A stretch of DNA of 56,705 nt from Atopobium sp. ICM42b (GCA_000564995.1 JDFH01000015.1:1-56705); one strand, 5' to 3'; shown: positions 1 through 8,820, numbered from the stretch's first letter. Notes: a model not told the origin generated them from the letters alone. Translations and numbers: made by a program.

Positions 1-326
1 TTGATCTCTGCTGCGAATGCACGAATTGCCTCGTAATCAGCAAGAATAGCGTCGAAAATCTCCTGTGGTTTCTTGAAGCCCTCTGCTGCCTCGGAAAGAG
101 TTGCGTTCTTGAGGAAGGAATCCATGGAGCCCAGTGGAGAGCCGTCGTTCATCAGAATGAGCTCGGCAACCTCGTCAAGCTGGTCATACATTGCACCGTA
201 AACCTTGTCGAGGTCAGTGTGCACATTGTAGAAAGAAGGGCCGCTGACATACCAATGGAAGTTGTGAATCTTGTGAGCCTCAACAGCGTAGTTAGCGAGA
301 AGAACATTGAGCTTGTCGTTTAGCAT
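1..326 (-). CDS. dps: Dps-family ferritin-like DNA-protection protein (N-terminal part; cut by window edge)
   Basis: My own reading of the minus strand gives a protein starting MLNDKLNVLLANYAVEA at 326 and running off the window after about 108 codons. The segment HKIHNFHWYVSGP followed by HTDLDKVY and a helix containing YDQLDEVAELI is the characteristic Dps helix A/B region, with the ferroxidase His/Asp residues contributed at the dimer interface. Family members form dodecamers that oxidise and store iron and shield DNA from peroxide. An AAAGG Shine-Dalgarno lies 8-9 nt before the ATG, which supports this start. A perfect 7-5-7 inverted repeat lies just upstream. The C-terminus lies outside the window, so full length cannot be judged. 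Confidence 0.85.
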   Translation of the reverse strand, partial: MLNDKLNVLLANYAVEAHKIHNFHWYVSGPSFYNVHTDLDKVYGAMYDQLDEVAELILMNDGSPLGSMDSFLKNATLSEAAEGFKKPQEIFDAILADYEAIRAFAAEI

Positions 327-346
327 AATTAAAACCTTTCTATATG

Positions 347-365
347 ATTCCTAATAAATAGGAAT
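347..365. promoter_or_regulatory. Inverted repeat upstream of dps (candidate operator)
   Basis: ATTCCTA and TAGGAAT form a perfect 7-bp inverted repeat with a 5-bp spacer, about 21 bp upstream of the dps start. Position and symmetry suit an operator for a Fur/PerR- or DtxR-type regulator, as is common for dps, but the sequence does not match a consensus I can name, so the regulator is open. Confidence 0.4.
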
Positions 366-610
366 GATTACTATTTAATATCTATATTCCCCTCTTTGGA
401 TGGGATATACAAACTTTCTAAAAATTTTTGAGATGCAATGTTTGAAGTCGCAACTCCACAATAACCTGCATGATTTTTGCTATTGCAGTCGACCTGCACT
501 CGTCTTTTTGACAAAACGGTTAAATCACACGGGTTTCTCGCCAAAGGGTTAAAGAAAGAAGGCAAAATCAGCGCAATCGAATTTTTAGCGTTCTCTTCCA
601 AGGAGACCAC

Positions 611-1612
611 ATGACCAAGATTCCAGAGGGCTACCGTTCAAGCCTTTCGCTTTACGATACTCAGAAAGCAATTGAGCAGGTCAAGAACGTGTTTCTGACC
701 AAACTGTGCGCCGCATTGAAGCTGTCGCGCGTCACTGCTCCGCTGATTGTTGACCCGCTTACCGGCATGAACGACAACCTCAATGGCGTTGAGCATCCGG
801 TTGCTTTTGACCTGCCAAACGTAGGCAAGAACGCCGAGGTAGTTCAGTCGCTCGCAAAATGGAAGCGCTATGCACTTTGGCGCTACAACTTTGCCGTTGG
901 TCGCGGTCTGGTCTGCGACATGAACGCTATCCGTCGCGACGAACAGCCCGATAACCTGCACTCCATTTACGTGGACCAGTGGGACTGGGAACGCATCATC
1001 ACGCAGGACGAGCGCAATACCGATACGCTGGAAGACGCCGTTTGTCGCATTGTTGAGGCAATCTGCGGAACCCTTGACGAGCTCAAGTGGCACTATCCGC
1101 AGCTTAACACGCAGCTCAGTCGCGAAGTTACCTTTGTGACCTCGCAGGAGCTTGAGGACCTCTACCCTACCCAGACGCCTAAGCAGCGAGAAAATCTGTT
1201 TGTTCGCGAGCATCCAACCACCTTTATCGTGGGTATTGGCGGCGCTCTAAACTCCGGACAGCCTCACGACTTCAGGTCTCCCGACTACGACGACTGGTCA
1301 CTCAATGGTGACCTGTTGTTCTGGGATGAGACCTTGGACTGTGCGGTAGAGATCAGCAGTATGGGCATTCGTGTTAACGCTGAGGCACTTAAGTCGCAGC
1401 TGGCAATCGCTGGATGTGAGGACCGCCTTGAGCTGCCGTTCCATAAGATGCTCATTGACGGCGAGCTGCCTTTTACCATTGGCGGCGGCATTGGCCAAAG
1501 TCGTCTTTGCATGCTGCTGCTAGAAAAAGCGCACGTCGGAGAGGTGCAGGCATCTATCTGGGACAAGCAGACCGAAGACCGCTGTGCAGAAGCAGGCGTT
1601 TCTCTGCTCTAA
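611..1612 (+). CDS. asnA: Aspartate--ammonia ligase
   Basis: Cytoplasmic enzyme making asparagine from aspartate, ammonia and ATP. At 333 residues it matches the usual AsnA length (about 330). Family landmarks are visible: the N-terminal region IPEGYRSSLSLYDTQKAIEQVK, the PLIVDPLTGMNDNLNG segment, the PNVGKNAEVVQSLAKWKR stretch, and a class II aminoacyl-tRNA-synthetase-like C-terminus with GGGIGQSRLCMLLL (motif 3-like ATP-binding arginine). An AAGGAG ribosome site stands 6 nt before the ATG. The gene is monocistronic; its upstream 280 bp contain one TTCTCGCC element (535-542) and no recognisable T-box. The identification is firm. Confidence 0.95.
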   Translation: MTKIPEGYRSSLSLYDTQKAIEQVKNVFLTKLCAALKLSRVTAPLIVDPLTGMNDNLNGVEHPVAFDLPNVGKNAEVVQSLAKWKRYALWRYNFAVGRGLVCDMNAIRRDEQPDNLHSIYVDQWDWERIITQDERNTDTLEDAVCRIVEAICGTLDELKWHYPQLNTQLSREVTFVTSQELEDLYPTQTPKQRENLFVREHPTTFIVGIGGALNSGQPHDFRSPDYDDWSLNGDLLFWDETLDCAVEISSMGIRVNAEALKSQLAIAGCEDRLELPFHKMLIDGELPFTIGGGIGQSRLCMLLLEKAHVGEVQASIWDKQTEDRCAEAGVSLL

Positions 1613-1691
1613 GCAGCGGGCCTGAACACGCGAAGCGGATCTACATCGCGTGTCACTAAACGCGCGTAGCCGCCCTCAAAACTAAAAACAT

Positions 1692-1720
1692 TTTGGCGTT
1701 TCTCCTGTTAACGCTACAAT
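1692..1720 (+). promoter_or_regulatory. Sigma-70-type promoter for the zinc-ribbon protein gene
   Basis: TTTGGC (1692-1697), a 17-bp spacer and TACAAT (1715-1720) lie about 60 bp upstream of the start at 1779. The same TTTGGC -35 variant appears in front of the DEAD-box gene, which makes the reading more credible. Confidence 0.45.
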
Positions 1721-1778
1721 AGTAACCCAGTGTAATTAAATGCCACTGAGTCTAACTGGCGATTTAAGGAGCGACTCT

Positions 1779-3296
1779 ATGAATTGCCCCAACTGCGGAG
1801 CTGAAATTAGCAAACACGCAAAGTTCTGTTCCAACTGCGGACAGAAGCTTTCTGATGTCGCGGACGCTGCTAACGTCGAGAAAACCGATGCGCTCGCCGA
1901 TTCCACAGAACCCGCACCAGAAACCGCACCCGACAACTCCACCACAGCCACCGAGGTTATCGCGCCAGCAGAAGCTGATGAGCCAGCTGAAACCGTAACT
2001 GATCCAGACGCAACTGTCCTGGCAGAGTATCCGATCGATGACAAAGACGCAACTGCTGCAGAAACCTCGCTCCTAGAGGTATCGGCAGACGACTCCTACA
2101 TCACCCCAGATGAGGCGCCTACCGTTGTCACCGACTTGGACGCTGTAGCAGATGCTGACGCAGACCCCACCGTAATCGCAAACTCCAACGTTTCTGCCGA
2201 GGAGCCTACGACCTTCATTAATGACCCAGATCGCATCGACGTCTTCACCTCTGACGATGTTGATTCAACTGCTATTTCGCACTTCGACCCTTCGCAGTTC
2301 ACCGTTGTTTCAAGCGGACCTAGTTCCGTTGAGCGCAAGCAAACCAAGGACGGCTCGGACACACTCCGCAAAGTGGCATTTGGCCTACTTGCGGCTGTTT
2401 TGGTTGTAGGCGTACTGGCCATTGCTTGGGTCATTCAGTCCCACCAAGACGACGCAGCTAAGCGCAGCGCCGTCCAGCAGCGCATTGCAACCTATCAGGA
2501 GCAGATTGAGAGCGTTGGCGTTGATCCTCGCAGTGACAGCAGTCGCGTTGAACTTCTTAACCAGTACGAGAAGCTCAATGAGATTGAAGAACAAATTCAG
2601 ACTGATCAGAAGAATGGACAGTTCCGTATGCCTAATGGCAGTGACGATACAGGAATCAACGTTCTGAATAGCTCAATCTCTGATCGACAGAAAAGCATTC
2701 GCGACTGGTTTGAGGCCGACTACAAGCGCAGGCTAACCGCAAACAGCTTCAACGACACAGATACCGCAAATACTATGGATCAAAAGTCTGTGGCAAATAA
2801 GCTTGTTGAGCTACAGGCTCTTCTCGGAGATATTGAGCACGAGAAGGTTATCTGGGGCGACGATACAGGCAACAATTCAACCTATGATTCATACCACTCT
2901 CGCGTATCTGACCAGATAAAGAAGGGTGAAACTCTTAAATCTGGCGTGGCCGAGAAGACCAAAAAAGAGCAAGAGCAGAAGGATAAAGACAAGAAGTCCG
3001 AGGAAGACCGCAAAAAGGCCCAAAAGTGGGTTGGCACCTATAGCGGTACCGGCACCGACGGCAAGCCAATGGAGGTTGTCATTCAGAAGGACGGCACGGT
3101 CATTTGGCGCATCGGCGGTCAGCCAGAAGTTCGTGGCACCTGGACTGGTGACGAGTCAAAGCTTGAGCTTAACTTCAACGGCCAGGTCAGTGGTAGAAGC
3201 GAGCCCTTCACCCTCTCTTCCACCAACGGTGGAAGAACCGTAACCATCAGCTCTCAGAGCAGTACTTGGAATACTGACACACTTTCTAGGAAGTAA
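1779..3296 (+). CDS. Zinc-ribbon membrane-anchored protein of unknown function
   Basis: The likely start is the ATG at 1779, because AAGGAG lies 6 nt before it; an upstream in-frame ATG at 1740 lacks a ribosome site. The 505-residue product begins with a CPNC...CSNC zinc ribbon (residues 3-20), then about 170 acidic, Ala/Asp/Thr-rich residues of low complexity. One transmembrane helix follows (about 197-219), preceded by a basic TLRK, so the ribbon is probably cytoplasmic. An extracytoplasmic helical segment rich in Lys/Glu comes next. A C-terminal beta-rich domain (about 415-505, starting KWVGTYSGTGTDGKP) resembles small lipocalin-like or DUF-type domains seen in Gram-positive zinc-ribbon proteins. 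No enzyme motif is visible and no function is assigned. Confidence 0.8.
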   Translation: MNCPNCGAEISKHAKFCSNCGQKLSDVADAANVEKTDALADSTEPAPETAPDNSTTATEVIAPAEADEPAETVTDPDATVLAEYPIDDKDATAAETSLLEVSADDSYITPDEAPTVVTDLDAVADADADPTVIANSNVSAEEPTTFINDPDRIDVFTSDDVDSTAISHFDPSQFTVVSSGPSSVERKQTKDGSDTLRKVAFGLLAAVLVVGVLAIAWVIQSHQDDAAKRSAVQQRIATYQEQIESVGVDPRSDSSRVELLNQYEKLNEIEEQIQTDQKNGQFRMPNGSDDTGINVLNSSISDRQKSIRDWFEADYKRRLTANSFNDTDTANTMDQKSVANKLVELQALLGDIEHEKVIWGDDTGNNSTYDSYHSRVSDQIKKGETLKSGVAEKTKKEQEQKDKDKKSEEDRKKAQKWVGTYSGTGTDGKPMEVVIQKDGTVIWRIGGQPEVRGTWTGDESKLELNFNGQVSGRSEPFTLSSTNGGRTVTISSQSSTWNTDTLSRK

Positions 3297-3331
3297 CGCT
3301 GACTAGAAAACCGCACGTCACAGACACAAAT

Positions 3332-3363
3332 ATGGCGAGAAGACCGATCGATCTTCTCGCCAT
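3332..3363. terminator. Bidirectional terminator built from an inverted pair of TTCTCGCC elements
   Basis: Perfect 12-bp arms, ATGGCGAGAAGA (3332-3343) and TCTTCTCGCCAT (3352-3363), around an 8-nt loop. It lies between the convergent zinc-ribbon and ROK-kinase genes. Each arm carries a full GGCGAGAA/TTCTCGCC copy, and T-richness follows on the plus side. Confidence 0.8.
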
Positions 3364-3417
3364 TTGTTTACAAAGCGAACGCTGTTCCACACGGTAGTCG
3401 TTCTTCTTGCCAAACTC

Positions 3418-4305
3418 CTACGCGCCAAGTGCACGTTGTCCAAGCACTAAAGCACCTAGAATGCCCTGGTTTCCCTCGCAACCTCCAGGAACAACGTAAT
3501 TCTGTATGTCCTCTATCTCTGGAGTGTTGATGTAGCCGTTGAGGTACGCAATAAGTTTCTGCTGGATAAGCGGGAACAGTTGCTTCTGCTCCATGACGCC
3601 TCCGCCCAAAATAATGCGCTGAGGTGAGTAGCACATTACATATGTGGAGAGGGCTTTTGCAAGGTAGGCAGCCTCAAGCTCCCATACCTCGTCTTTTTCG
3701 GTAAGCTCAACAGCTGGAAGCCCCCAGCGCTCTTGAATAGCAGGACCTGATGCCAGCCCCTCAAGGCAGTTCTGGTGATAGGGACACTTAGTCTGCTGCC
3801 AAGGATCGTTTGCCTCACGTTCAACAAGAATATGACCAGCCTCGGGATGGAGCATGCCGTGCTGGAGTTTTCCTTCAAGCAACACGCCGGCGCCAATTCC
3901 GGTTCCTACTGTCAGGTAGACAACGTTATCAAGGCCGCGAGCTGCACCAAAAACTGCTTCTCCTAAGCAGGCTGCATTGACATCGGTATCGTATCCAACG
4001 GGGACGTTCAGTCCATCCTTCAACGCCTGCAACAGATTGAAGTTGCGCCAACCTTGCTTAGGAGTCGAGAGAATCTTTCCGTAGCTAGGCAGGTCAGGAT
4101 TGACTCCCGTGGGGCCAAATGCGCCAACACCTAGAGCCTGAATAGAGCGAGCTTTGAACCAGTCCACAATCTTTGGCAAAACAGACTCTGGCGCTGCCGT
4201 GGAAAAGACCTCACGCTCGCAAATTTTTCCGTCTGGTGTACCCGTGGCAAGAACAATCTTTGTTCCGCCAAACTCAATACCACCAAGAAGCGTCTCTGCA
4301 CACAT
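3418..4305 (-). CDS. ROK-family sugar kinase (fructokinase/glucokinase type)
   Basis: A 295-residue ROK kinase phosphorylating a hexose with ATP. Visible motifs: N-terminal phosphate loop GGIEFGGTKIVLATG, catalytic region GYDTDVNAACLGEA, second phosphate motif TVGTGIGAGVLLEG, and the HPEAGH...CPYH-NCLEGLASGPA zinc-binding block diagnostic of ROK proteins. The sequence is closest in style to ROK fructokinases. It is the last gene of the PTS/GH1 operon, 14 nt after the IIA gene, so it probably feeds the released sugar into glycolysis. No ordinary Shine-Dalgarno is visible; instead GGCGAGAA sits 5-12 nt before the ATG and could serve as a weak one. The exact sugar is inferred from context only. 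Confidence 0.85.
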   Translation of the reverse strand: MCAETLLGGIEFGGTKIVLATGTPDGKICEREVFSTAAPESVLPKIVDWFKARSIQALGVGAFGPTGVNPDLPSYGKILSTPKQGWRNFNLLQALKDGLNVPVGYDTDVNAACLGEAVFGAARGLDNVVYLTVGTGIGAGVLLEGKLQHGMLHPEAGHILVEREANDPWQQTKCPYHQNCLEGLASGPAIQERWGLPAVELTEKDEVWELEAAYLAKALSTYVMCYSPQRIILGGGVMEQKQLFPLIQQKLIAYLNGYINTPEIEDIQNYVVPGGCEGNQGILGALVLGQRALGA

Positions 4306-4319
4306 GTTTTTCTCGCCAG

Positions 4320-4655
4320 TTACTTGTTAAGGAGCTTCTCGTACACGTCAATGAAGTCCTCAGCAATAATGCGGAAAGACTCGGCCTGCATAAGCTGGTC
4401 CTCAGCGTGGAGCAAAATGAGCGAGAACTCAACATTGCTGTTATCAATTGCGGACTGCTGCAGCATGTTCAGATGCGTGCTATGGCCCTCATTAAAGATC
4501 TCTGTACCAGCAATAATATCTGCACGCGCGCCATCAATATCGCCCGTTTTTGCCTTCTGGATAGCGCCAATATACATTGACTTTGCCGTTCCAACAGTAG
4601 CAATAATCTCAAAGGCTGCTTCTTGCGTAGCAGTCACGCCGTCATCTAAATCCAT
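4320..4655 (-). CDS. PTS lactose/cellobiose-family enzyme IIA
   Basis: A 111-residue cytoplasmic phosphocarrier of the Lac/Chb PTS family that receives phosphate from HPr and passes it to IIB. The expected all-helical pattern is present: AFEIIATVGTAKSMYIGAI near the N-terminus, EGHSTHLNMLQQSA in the middle, and SLILLHAEDQLM containing the phosphorylated histidine (His83) with the conserved Asp/Gln. Length fits family members (100-120). It lies between the IIB gene (55 nt away) and the ROK kinase in one minus-strand operon. Substrate cannot be decided from IIA alone. Confidence 0.93.
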   Translation of the reverse strand: MDLDDGVTATQEAAFEIIATVGTAKSMYIGAIQKAKTGDIDGARADIIAGTEIFNEGHSTHLNMLQQSAIDNSNVEFSLILLHAEDQLMQAESFRIIAEDFIDVYEKLLNK

Positions 4656-4710
4656 TTTTACCCCATACTCTTTTCTTGAGCACCTGGGAGCTCAGAAAAT
4701 CTTTTACCGC

Positions 4711-5007
4711 TTATTTAATAAGCTCCAGTGCGTCGTCAAGGATTTTTGCAGCGTTCATCCTGCCGTAATCAACCATAGGAATAACGGCTACAGGAGTAGA
4801 TCCTGCTGCAGCCTCAACGTCTGCCTTTGCATACGCAATCTGAGGTCCAAGCAAAAAGACGTCTGCGCCATCAATGAGCTCAAGTGCCTTATTAAGAGGA
4901 TTTGCAATAATCTCTGCATCCAAACCACGAGAAGCAGCCTCTTTCTGAAGCTTCTGAACAAGCAGGCTCGTGGACATTCCGGCGTTGCAAGCAAGTAAGA
5001 TTTTCAT
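4711..5007 (-). CDS. PTS lactose/cellobiose-family enzyme IIB
   Basis: A 98-residue soluble IIB component carrying phosphate from IIA to the sugar. It starts MKILLACNAGMSTSLLV, the phosphocysteine loop of the family (Cys7), and ends with a typical alternating alpha/beta fold including VFLLGPQIAYAK and VAVIPMVDYGRMNA. The start at 5007 is chosen over an upstream in-frame codon because AAAAGGAG precedes it by 6 nt. It sits 76 nt downstream of the IIC gene in the operon. Confidence 0.93.
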   Translation of the reverse strand: MKILLACNAGMSTSLLVQKLQKEAASRGLDAEIIANPLNKALELIDGADVFLLGPQIAYAKADVEAAAGSTPVAVIPMVDYGRMNAAKILDDALELIK

Positions 5008-5083
5008 GTGATCTCCTTTTGATAAGCCAGCCACCAAATACGATGGCTGGCTTCAAGTGATACTCAGATTATAAGCTTACAAA

Positions 5084-6523
5084 CTACTCTGCATCCTGAG
5101 CGTTCTCTGCAAGAGCCTCAGCCTGCTTGGCCTGTGCACGCTCGGAGATCTTCATGAATGGCAGGTAAATTGCCATGGCGAGAAGAACCTCGATAGCCTG
5201 CCAGATAACGGCACGATAGTCGCCGCCGGTTGCCAGCCAACCACTCAGGAAGACTGGGGTGGTCCAAGGAACCATTGCAACGCAAGGGCTAATCCAACCA
5301 AGGTTGGTAAACAGGTAAGTCAAACCAATGAACAAATCTGGAACAAGAACAAATGGAATCATCAGAGGAAGGTTAAAGACGATTGGATAACCGTAAATAA
5401 CTGGCTCGTTGATGTTGAAGATACCTGGGAGAAGAGAAAGTGCTGCAACGTCTTTAGAAGCCTTGTTCTTGGAGAAGACAAAGGTGTCAAGAAGCAGCAT
5501 CAGAGTACAACCAGAACCGCCGATCAGCGCAAAGGTGTTGATGATCTGCATGTTCATGTAGTGATCCTGAGGAATTGGCTGACCAGCTGCAAAGGTTGCC
5601 ATATTGTCAACAATAAGCATGGTCAAAATTGGCTCAATCAGAACACCAGAGATGGTGGACTGGTGAATGCCAAGGCAGAAGAGCAGGTTTGCAAAGGTGT
5701 AGATGATGATGACTGCAAATGGACCAGCATTCATGAGGCCCTTCAGTGGGGCGGAAATGCTTGTTGCAATGATGGTCATAAGGTCGGTACCAGCGCAAAC
5801 TGCAAGAAGAGCAGAAGCAATACCAAAGACGGTCAGGGTCAACATCATAGGAATCATGGTGTTAAAAGAATCTGCAACCGCTGGTGGAACGCCCTCACCA
5901 AGGCTGACCTTCAGCTGCTTAACGCTGGAGAGCTTAATGAAGATGGTGGTAGAAAGCAGGCCAATGATGATTGCACCAAAGAGGCCGTTAGTACCGGTGA
6001 AGGAAGTGGAGAAAGCACCAGTTACATCAACACCAGTAACTGCATAGCCGGTTGGCAGAAGCTTAGCAACATCAGCCACAGGAAGTGCAACTGCTGCTGC
6101 AGCTGCATCAGCGGCGTTTGCTGCATGAAGAACAGCACCTGCAGTAGCAACAATGCTCTGAGGCATCATGATGATAAGTGCAGCAATACCAATAACAACG
6201 CAAGAGATTGCGTTTTCAAAACGCTTGTTACGAGCGAGGCAATAACCAATAATGCCTGCAAGAATAACTGCCGAGAAACTCAGAGTGCCCTGAGCAATTG
6301 CTGCGCCCCAAACCTTGAAATTAGCCAAGGTAACTGGATCATTTGCAAAGATGAGTGGGAACAGAACGTTGTTGATCAGTACTGCAATACCAGCCAAAAT
6401 GTAAATTGGACTGACAGTTGCAAATGCATCGCGCAGGCTTCTCAAATGAACTTGATTACCTACTTTTGCAGAAACTTCTGCAAATTTATCTAGAAACGAT
6501 GCCTGGCCATTATCTTTTGCCAT
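5084..6523 (-). CDS. PTS lactose/cellobiose-family permease, enzyme IIC
   Basis: Integral membrane sugar channel of the Lac/Chb PTS family, 479 residues, many hydrophobic helices. Family signatures include the N-terminal amphipathic helix FLDKFAEVSAKVGNQVHLRSLRDAF, the loop HQSTISGVLIEPI and the conserved PGIFNINEPVIYGYPIVFNLPLMIPF. The ATG at 6523 has AAAGGAG 7 nt upstream; a TTG six bases earlier is in frame but too close to that site. The gene contains one GGCGAGAA element (5177-5184). With the neighbouring GH1 enzyme it implies uptake of a beta-linked disaccharide. Confidence 0.93.
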   Translation of the reverse strand: MAKDNGQASFLDKFAEVSAKVGNQVHLRSLRDAFATVSPIYILAGIAVLINNVLFPLIFANDPVTLANFKVWGAAIAQGTLSFSAVILAGIIGYCLARNKRFENAISCVVIGIAALIIMMPQSIVATAGAVLHAANAADAAAAAVALPVADVAKLLPTGYAVTGVDVTGAFSTSFTGTNGLFGAIIIGLLSTTIFIKLSSVKQLKVSLGEGVPPAVADSFNTMIPMMLTLTVFGIASALLAVCAGTDLMTIIATSISAPLKGLMNAGPFAVIIIYTFANLLFCLGIHQSTISGVLIEPILTMLIVDNMATFAAGQPIPQDHYMNMQIINTFALIGGSGCTLMLLLDTFVFSKNKASKDVAALSLLPGIFNINEPVIYGYPIVFNLPLMIPFVLVPDLFIGLTYLFTNLGWISPCVAMVPWTTPVFLSGWLATGGDYRAVIWQAIEVLLAMAIYLPFMKISERAQAKQAEALAENAQDAE

Positions 6524-6546
6524 GAACAAACTCCTTTCACGAGTTT

Positions 6547-7944
6547 CTAGTCAACTATATGTGTAGTGGCAACTTGCTTAAGCCACTCAGCTGATTTCTT
6601 AAGACGACGGTTGTAGTTATCTTCCAGATCAACCTCAACAAAGCCATAACGGTTCTTAAAGGCATTTGCCCAGGACCAGTTATCGATGATGGCCCAGTAG
6701 TGATAACCACGGCATTTTGCGCCGTCCTGAATTGCACGAGCAATCCACTCAAGATGACGACGGACAAAATCAACACGATAATCGTCTTGAATTACGCCGT
6801 TTTCGTCTTTCTTAAGATCTTCTCGCTCTACGCCCATGCCATTCTCGGAAACAAACCACTCAAGCTCTGGATACTCATCACGAACCTTCATGGCAAAGTC
6901 GTAGAGACCCTGTGGGTAAATCTCCCAACCACGAGAAACATTCATCTCTGCTTCTGGCCAAATATAGGGATCAGCAAAGTTTGGAATGCCATTCTCGTCA
7001 GTATCTTTTGCAGGAGCTTGAATACGCTCTGGGTGGTAATAATTGCAACCCAGCCAATCCACAACGCCGTCGGCAAGAATAAGCTTGTCCTCAGGGCGAA
7101 TAGGCAGGTCAACACCACGGGTCTGCAGTGTATCGATGACATCCTGTGGAAGCTCTCCCTTAGTTACCAGGTCAAGCCACCAGCGAATGTTGACGCCGTC
7201 GGTCATGCGCAGCGCCTCAAGATCTGCCTCAGATGGATTCTCTTTGGTATATGGTGGTGCAAAGCAGTTGATGAGGCCAATGCGAGAGTCCTCAAGCATA
7301 AAGCCTGCGGCTTTTGCGCGGCGATACTCGCGCACGCCAAGTGCGTGAGCAAGTGAAATGTTGTACTGAACTGCACGAGCACGCGAATAATTCTTAACAA
7401 AGGGGTACCAGCCACCAAGTGTGTAGCGGACCTCTGGCTCAACAATTGGCTCGTTAAAGGTAAACCAATAACGAATCTCTTTTCCAAACGTTTCAAACGC
7501 AATGCGCGCGTAATGCGCATATGCCTCAACAACCTCACGAGACTCCCAGCCACCGCGATTGAAGAGGTATTCAGGCATGTCAAAATGATAGAGGTTTACA
7601 AAAATCTCAATACCAACCTTCTTAGCAACAGCAAAAAGGTGATGATAGTACTTCTCGCCCTCTGGATTAAGGTTGCCGTTAATGTCCAACAAACGGCTCC
7701 ACTGAATAGAAGTGCGAATGGAATCCATGCCAAGAGACTTGAGAAGCTGAAGATCGTCTTCCATTCTTTCTGTAAAGTCATTTCCGGCGTAGGATCCAAC
7801 GCGATTGTGGAATGCATGAATGTCCAGGTTAGACCAGGTGTCCCAAAGGTTTGGCAGCTTTCCTCCGTCTTGCCATTTACCCTCGGTCTGTGGACCAGAC
7901 ATTGCCCCACCAAAGAAGAAATTCTCAGGCAACTGATACGACAT
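6547..7944 (-). CDS. Glycoside hydrolase family 1, 6-phospho-beta-glycosidase
   Basis: 465 residues, the usual GH1 length. The acid/base glutamate lies in FTFNEPIV (E165) and the nucleophile in VSENGMG (about E366). Near the C-terminus the enzyme reads DNWSWANAFKNRYGF, where ordinary beta-glucosidases have a Glu before the Trp. The Ser there and the following RYGF match the phosphate-binding arrangement of 6-phospho-beta-galactosidases (LacG), although the lysine of that motif appears shifted by one. It therefore probably hydrolyses 6-phospho-beta-galactosides or glucosides delivered by the PTS encoded downstream. First gene of the operon; the divergent GntR gene is probably its regulator. 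Confidence 0.9.
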   Translation of the reverse strand: MSYQLPENFFFGGAMSGPQTEGKWQDGGKLPNLWDTWSNLDIHAFHNRVGSYAGNDFTERMEDDLQLLKSLGMDSIRTSIQWSRLLDINGNLNPEGEKYYHHLFAVAKKVGIEIFVNLYHFDMPEYLFNRGGWESREVVEAYAHYARIAFETFGKEIRYWFTFNEPIVEPEVRYTLGGWYPFVKNYSRARAVQYNISLAHALGVREYRRAKAAGFMLEDSRIGLINCFAPPYTKENPSEADLEALRMTDGVNIRWWLDLVTKGELPQDVIDTLQTRGVDLPIRPEDKLILADGVVDWLGCNYYHPERIQAPAKDTDENGIPNFADPYIWPEAEMNVSRGWEIYPQGLYDFAMKVRDEYPELEWFVSENGMGVEREDLKKDENGVIQDDYRVDFVRRHLEWIARAIQDGAKCRGYHYWAIIDNWSWANAFKNRYGFVEVDLEDNYNRRLKKSAEWLKQVATTHIVD

Positions 7945-7968
7945 GCCTATCCTTTCTCAAAAGTATCT

Positions 7969-8010
7969 AAACCTGACATGTCAACTTTATGAAATAGATA
8001 TGTTAGGTTT
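7969..8010. promoter_or_regulatory. Divergent promoter region with paired GntR-operator candidates
   Basis: AAACCTGACATGTC (7969-7982) and GATATGTTAGGTTT (7997-8010) form a 14-bp inverted repeat with two mismatches, between the GH1 operon and the gntR gene. A minus-strand TTGACA (7984-7979) lies inside the left arm, and a plus-strand TATACT -10 lies at 8020-8025. A regulator bound here could control both transcripts. Confidence 0.55.
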
Positions 8011-8078
8011 TCTATGTAGTATACTAATGCAAATCAGCTAGAATGCAAAGTAAAAATTTTGCTACCTGAGGAGGTGTC

Positions 8079-8798
8079 ATGAATAAGTACGACTTGATTG
8101 TTCAGGATCTCAAAACTGATATTGCTATAGGCACGTATCCTGCTTATTCTCGCCTGCCTTCTGTTGCTCAGCTCTGCGAGCAATATGAAGTGAGCAAAAT
8201 TACCATTAATAAGGCACTAGAAGTTCTTGAGCAGCAAGGGCTTATCTTCAGGCGAAAAGGCTCCGGCACTTTTGTCAAAAAGTTGGAAGAAGGAACACAA
8301 ATTAAGCCAAGTAAAGAAGTCTCCGGTCAAATGGAAGGCTTCATGGCTGAACACGCTGCCCGAGGTGAGCGCGTTAAATCAAAGGTCTATACCTTTGAAG
8401 TTGAGCGTCCCTCTGAATACATTGCTAAAGCTCTTGATATTACTACCGAAGATTTTGTCTATAGAATTGTGCGCGTTAGGCTTGTTGAAGGAATTGCGCA
8501 GGTCATCGAGTATACCTACATGCCTATCAGCTTAGTACCCAATCTTAAAAAGGCTCATCTGGAGCACTCAATTTACAACTATATTGAGAGCGAAATTGGG
8601 CTCAGAATTGCCAATGCGCACCGCGTAATTAGAGCCGTCATGCCTACAGAGGTTGAGGCCTCAAGGCTAGAAATTAGTACAAGCGACCCCCTCTTAGAGG
8701 TTGAGCAAATCGGTTATATCGACGATGGTCGCGCGTTTGAATATTCCATCTCGCGACATGCGCATGGCTATGAATTCATGACCATTTCTATGCACTAA
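8079..8798 (+). CDS. GntR-family transcriptional regulator (HutC/UTRA subfamily)
   Basis: 239 residues. The N-terminal winged helix-turn-helix reads YDLIVQDLKTDIAIGTYPAYSRLPSVAQLCEQY and then VSKITINKALEVLEQQGL, with the wing RRKGSGTFV. A UTRA effector-binding domain follows from about residue 85 to the end (QVIEYTYMPISLVPN is typical). Such proteins repress sugar-uptake operons and release DNA upon binding a phosphorylated sugar. GAGGAGGTGTC precedes the ATG. Divergent orientation to the GH1/PTS operon and the shared inverted repeat make it the likely local regulator. One TTCTCGCC copy at 8147 within the gene lacks the usual -4 G. Confidence 0.92.
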   Translation: MNKYDLIVQDLKTDIAIGTYPAYSRLPSVAQLCEQYEVSKITINKALEVLEQQGLIFRRKGSGTFVKKLEEGTQIKPSKEVSGQMEGFMAEHAARGERVKSKVYTFEVERPSEYIAKALDITTEDFVYRIVRVRLVEGIAQVIEYTYMPISLVPNLKKAHLEHSIYNYIESEIGLRIANAHRVIRAVMPTEVEASRLEISTSDPLLEVEQIGYIDDGRAFEYSISRHAHGYEFMTISMH

Positions 8799-8820
8799 CC
8801 CCTGGTATAACGTTACAAAT

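Noticed and set aside
380..610. T-box or other amino-acid riboswitch before asnA
   Set aside because: No T-box sequence (TGGNACCGCG-like) and no convincing terminator/antiterminator pair could be found.
1627..1652. Terminator after asnA
   Set aside because: CACGCGA/TCGCGTG can pair but no T-run follows on either side; kept only as a note.
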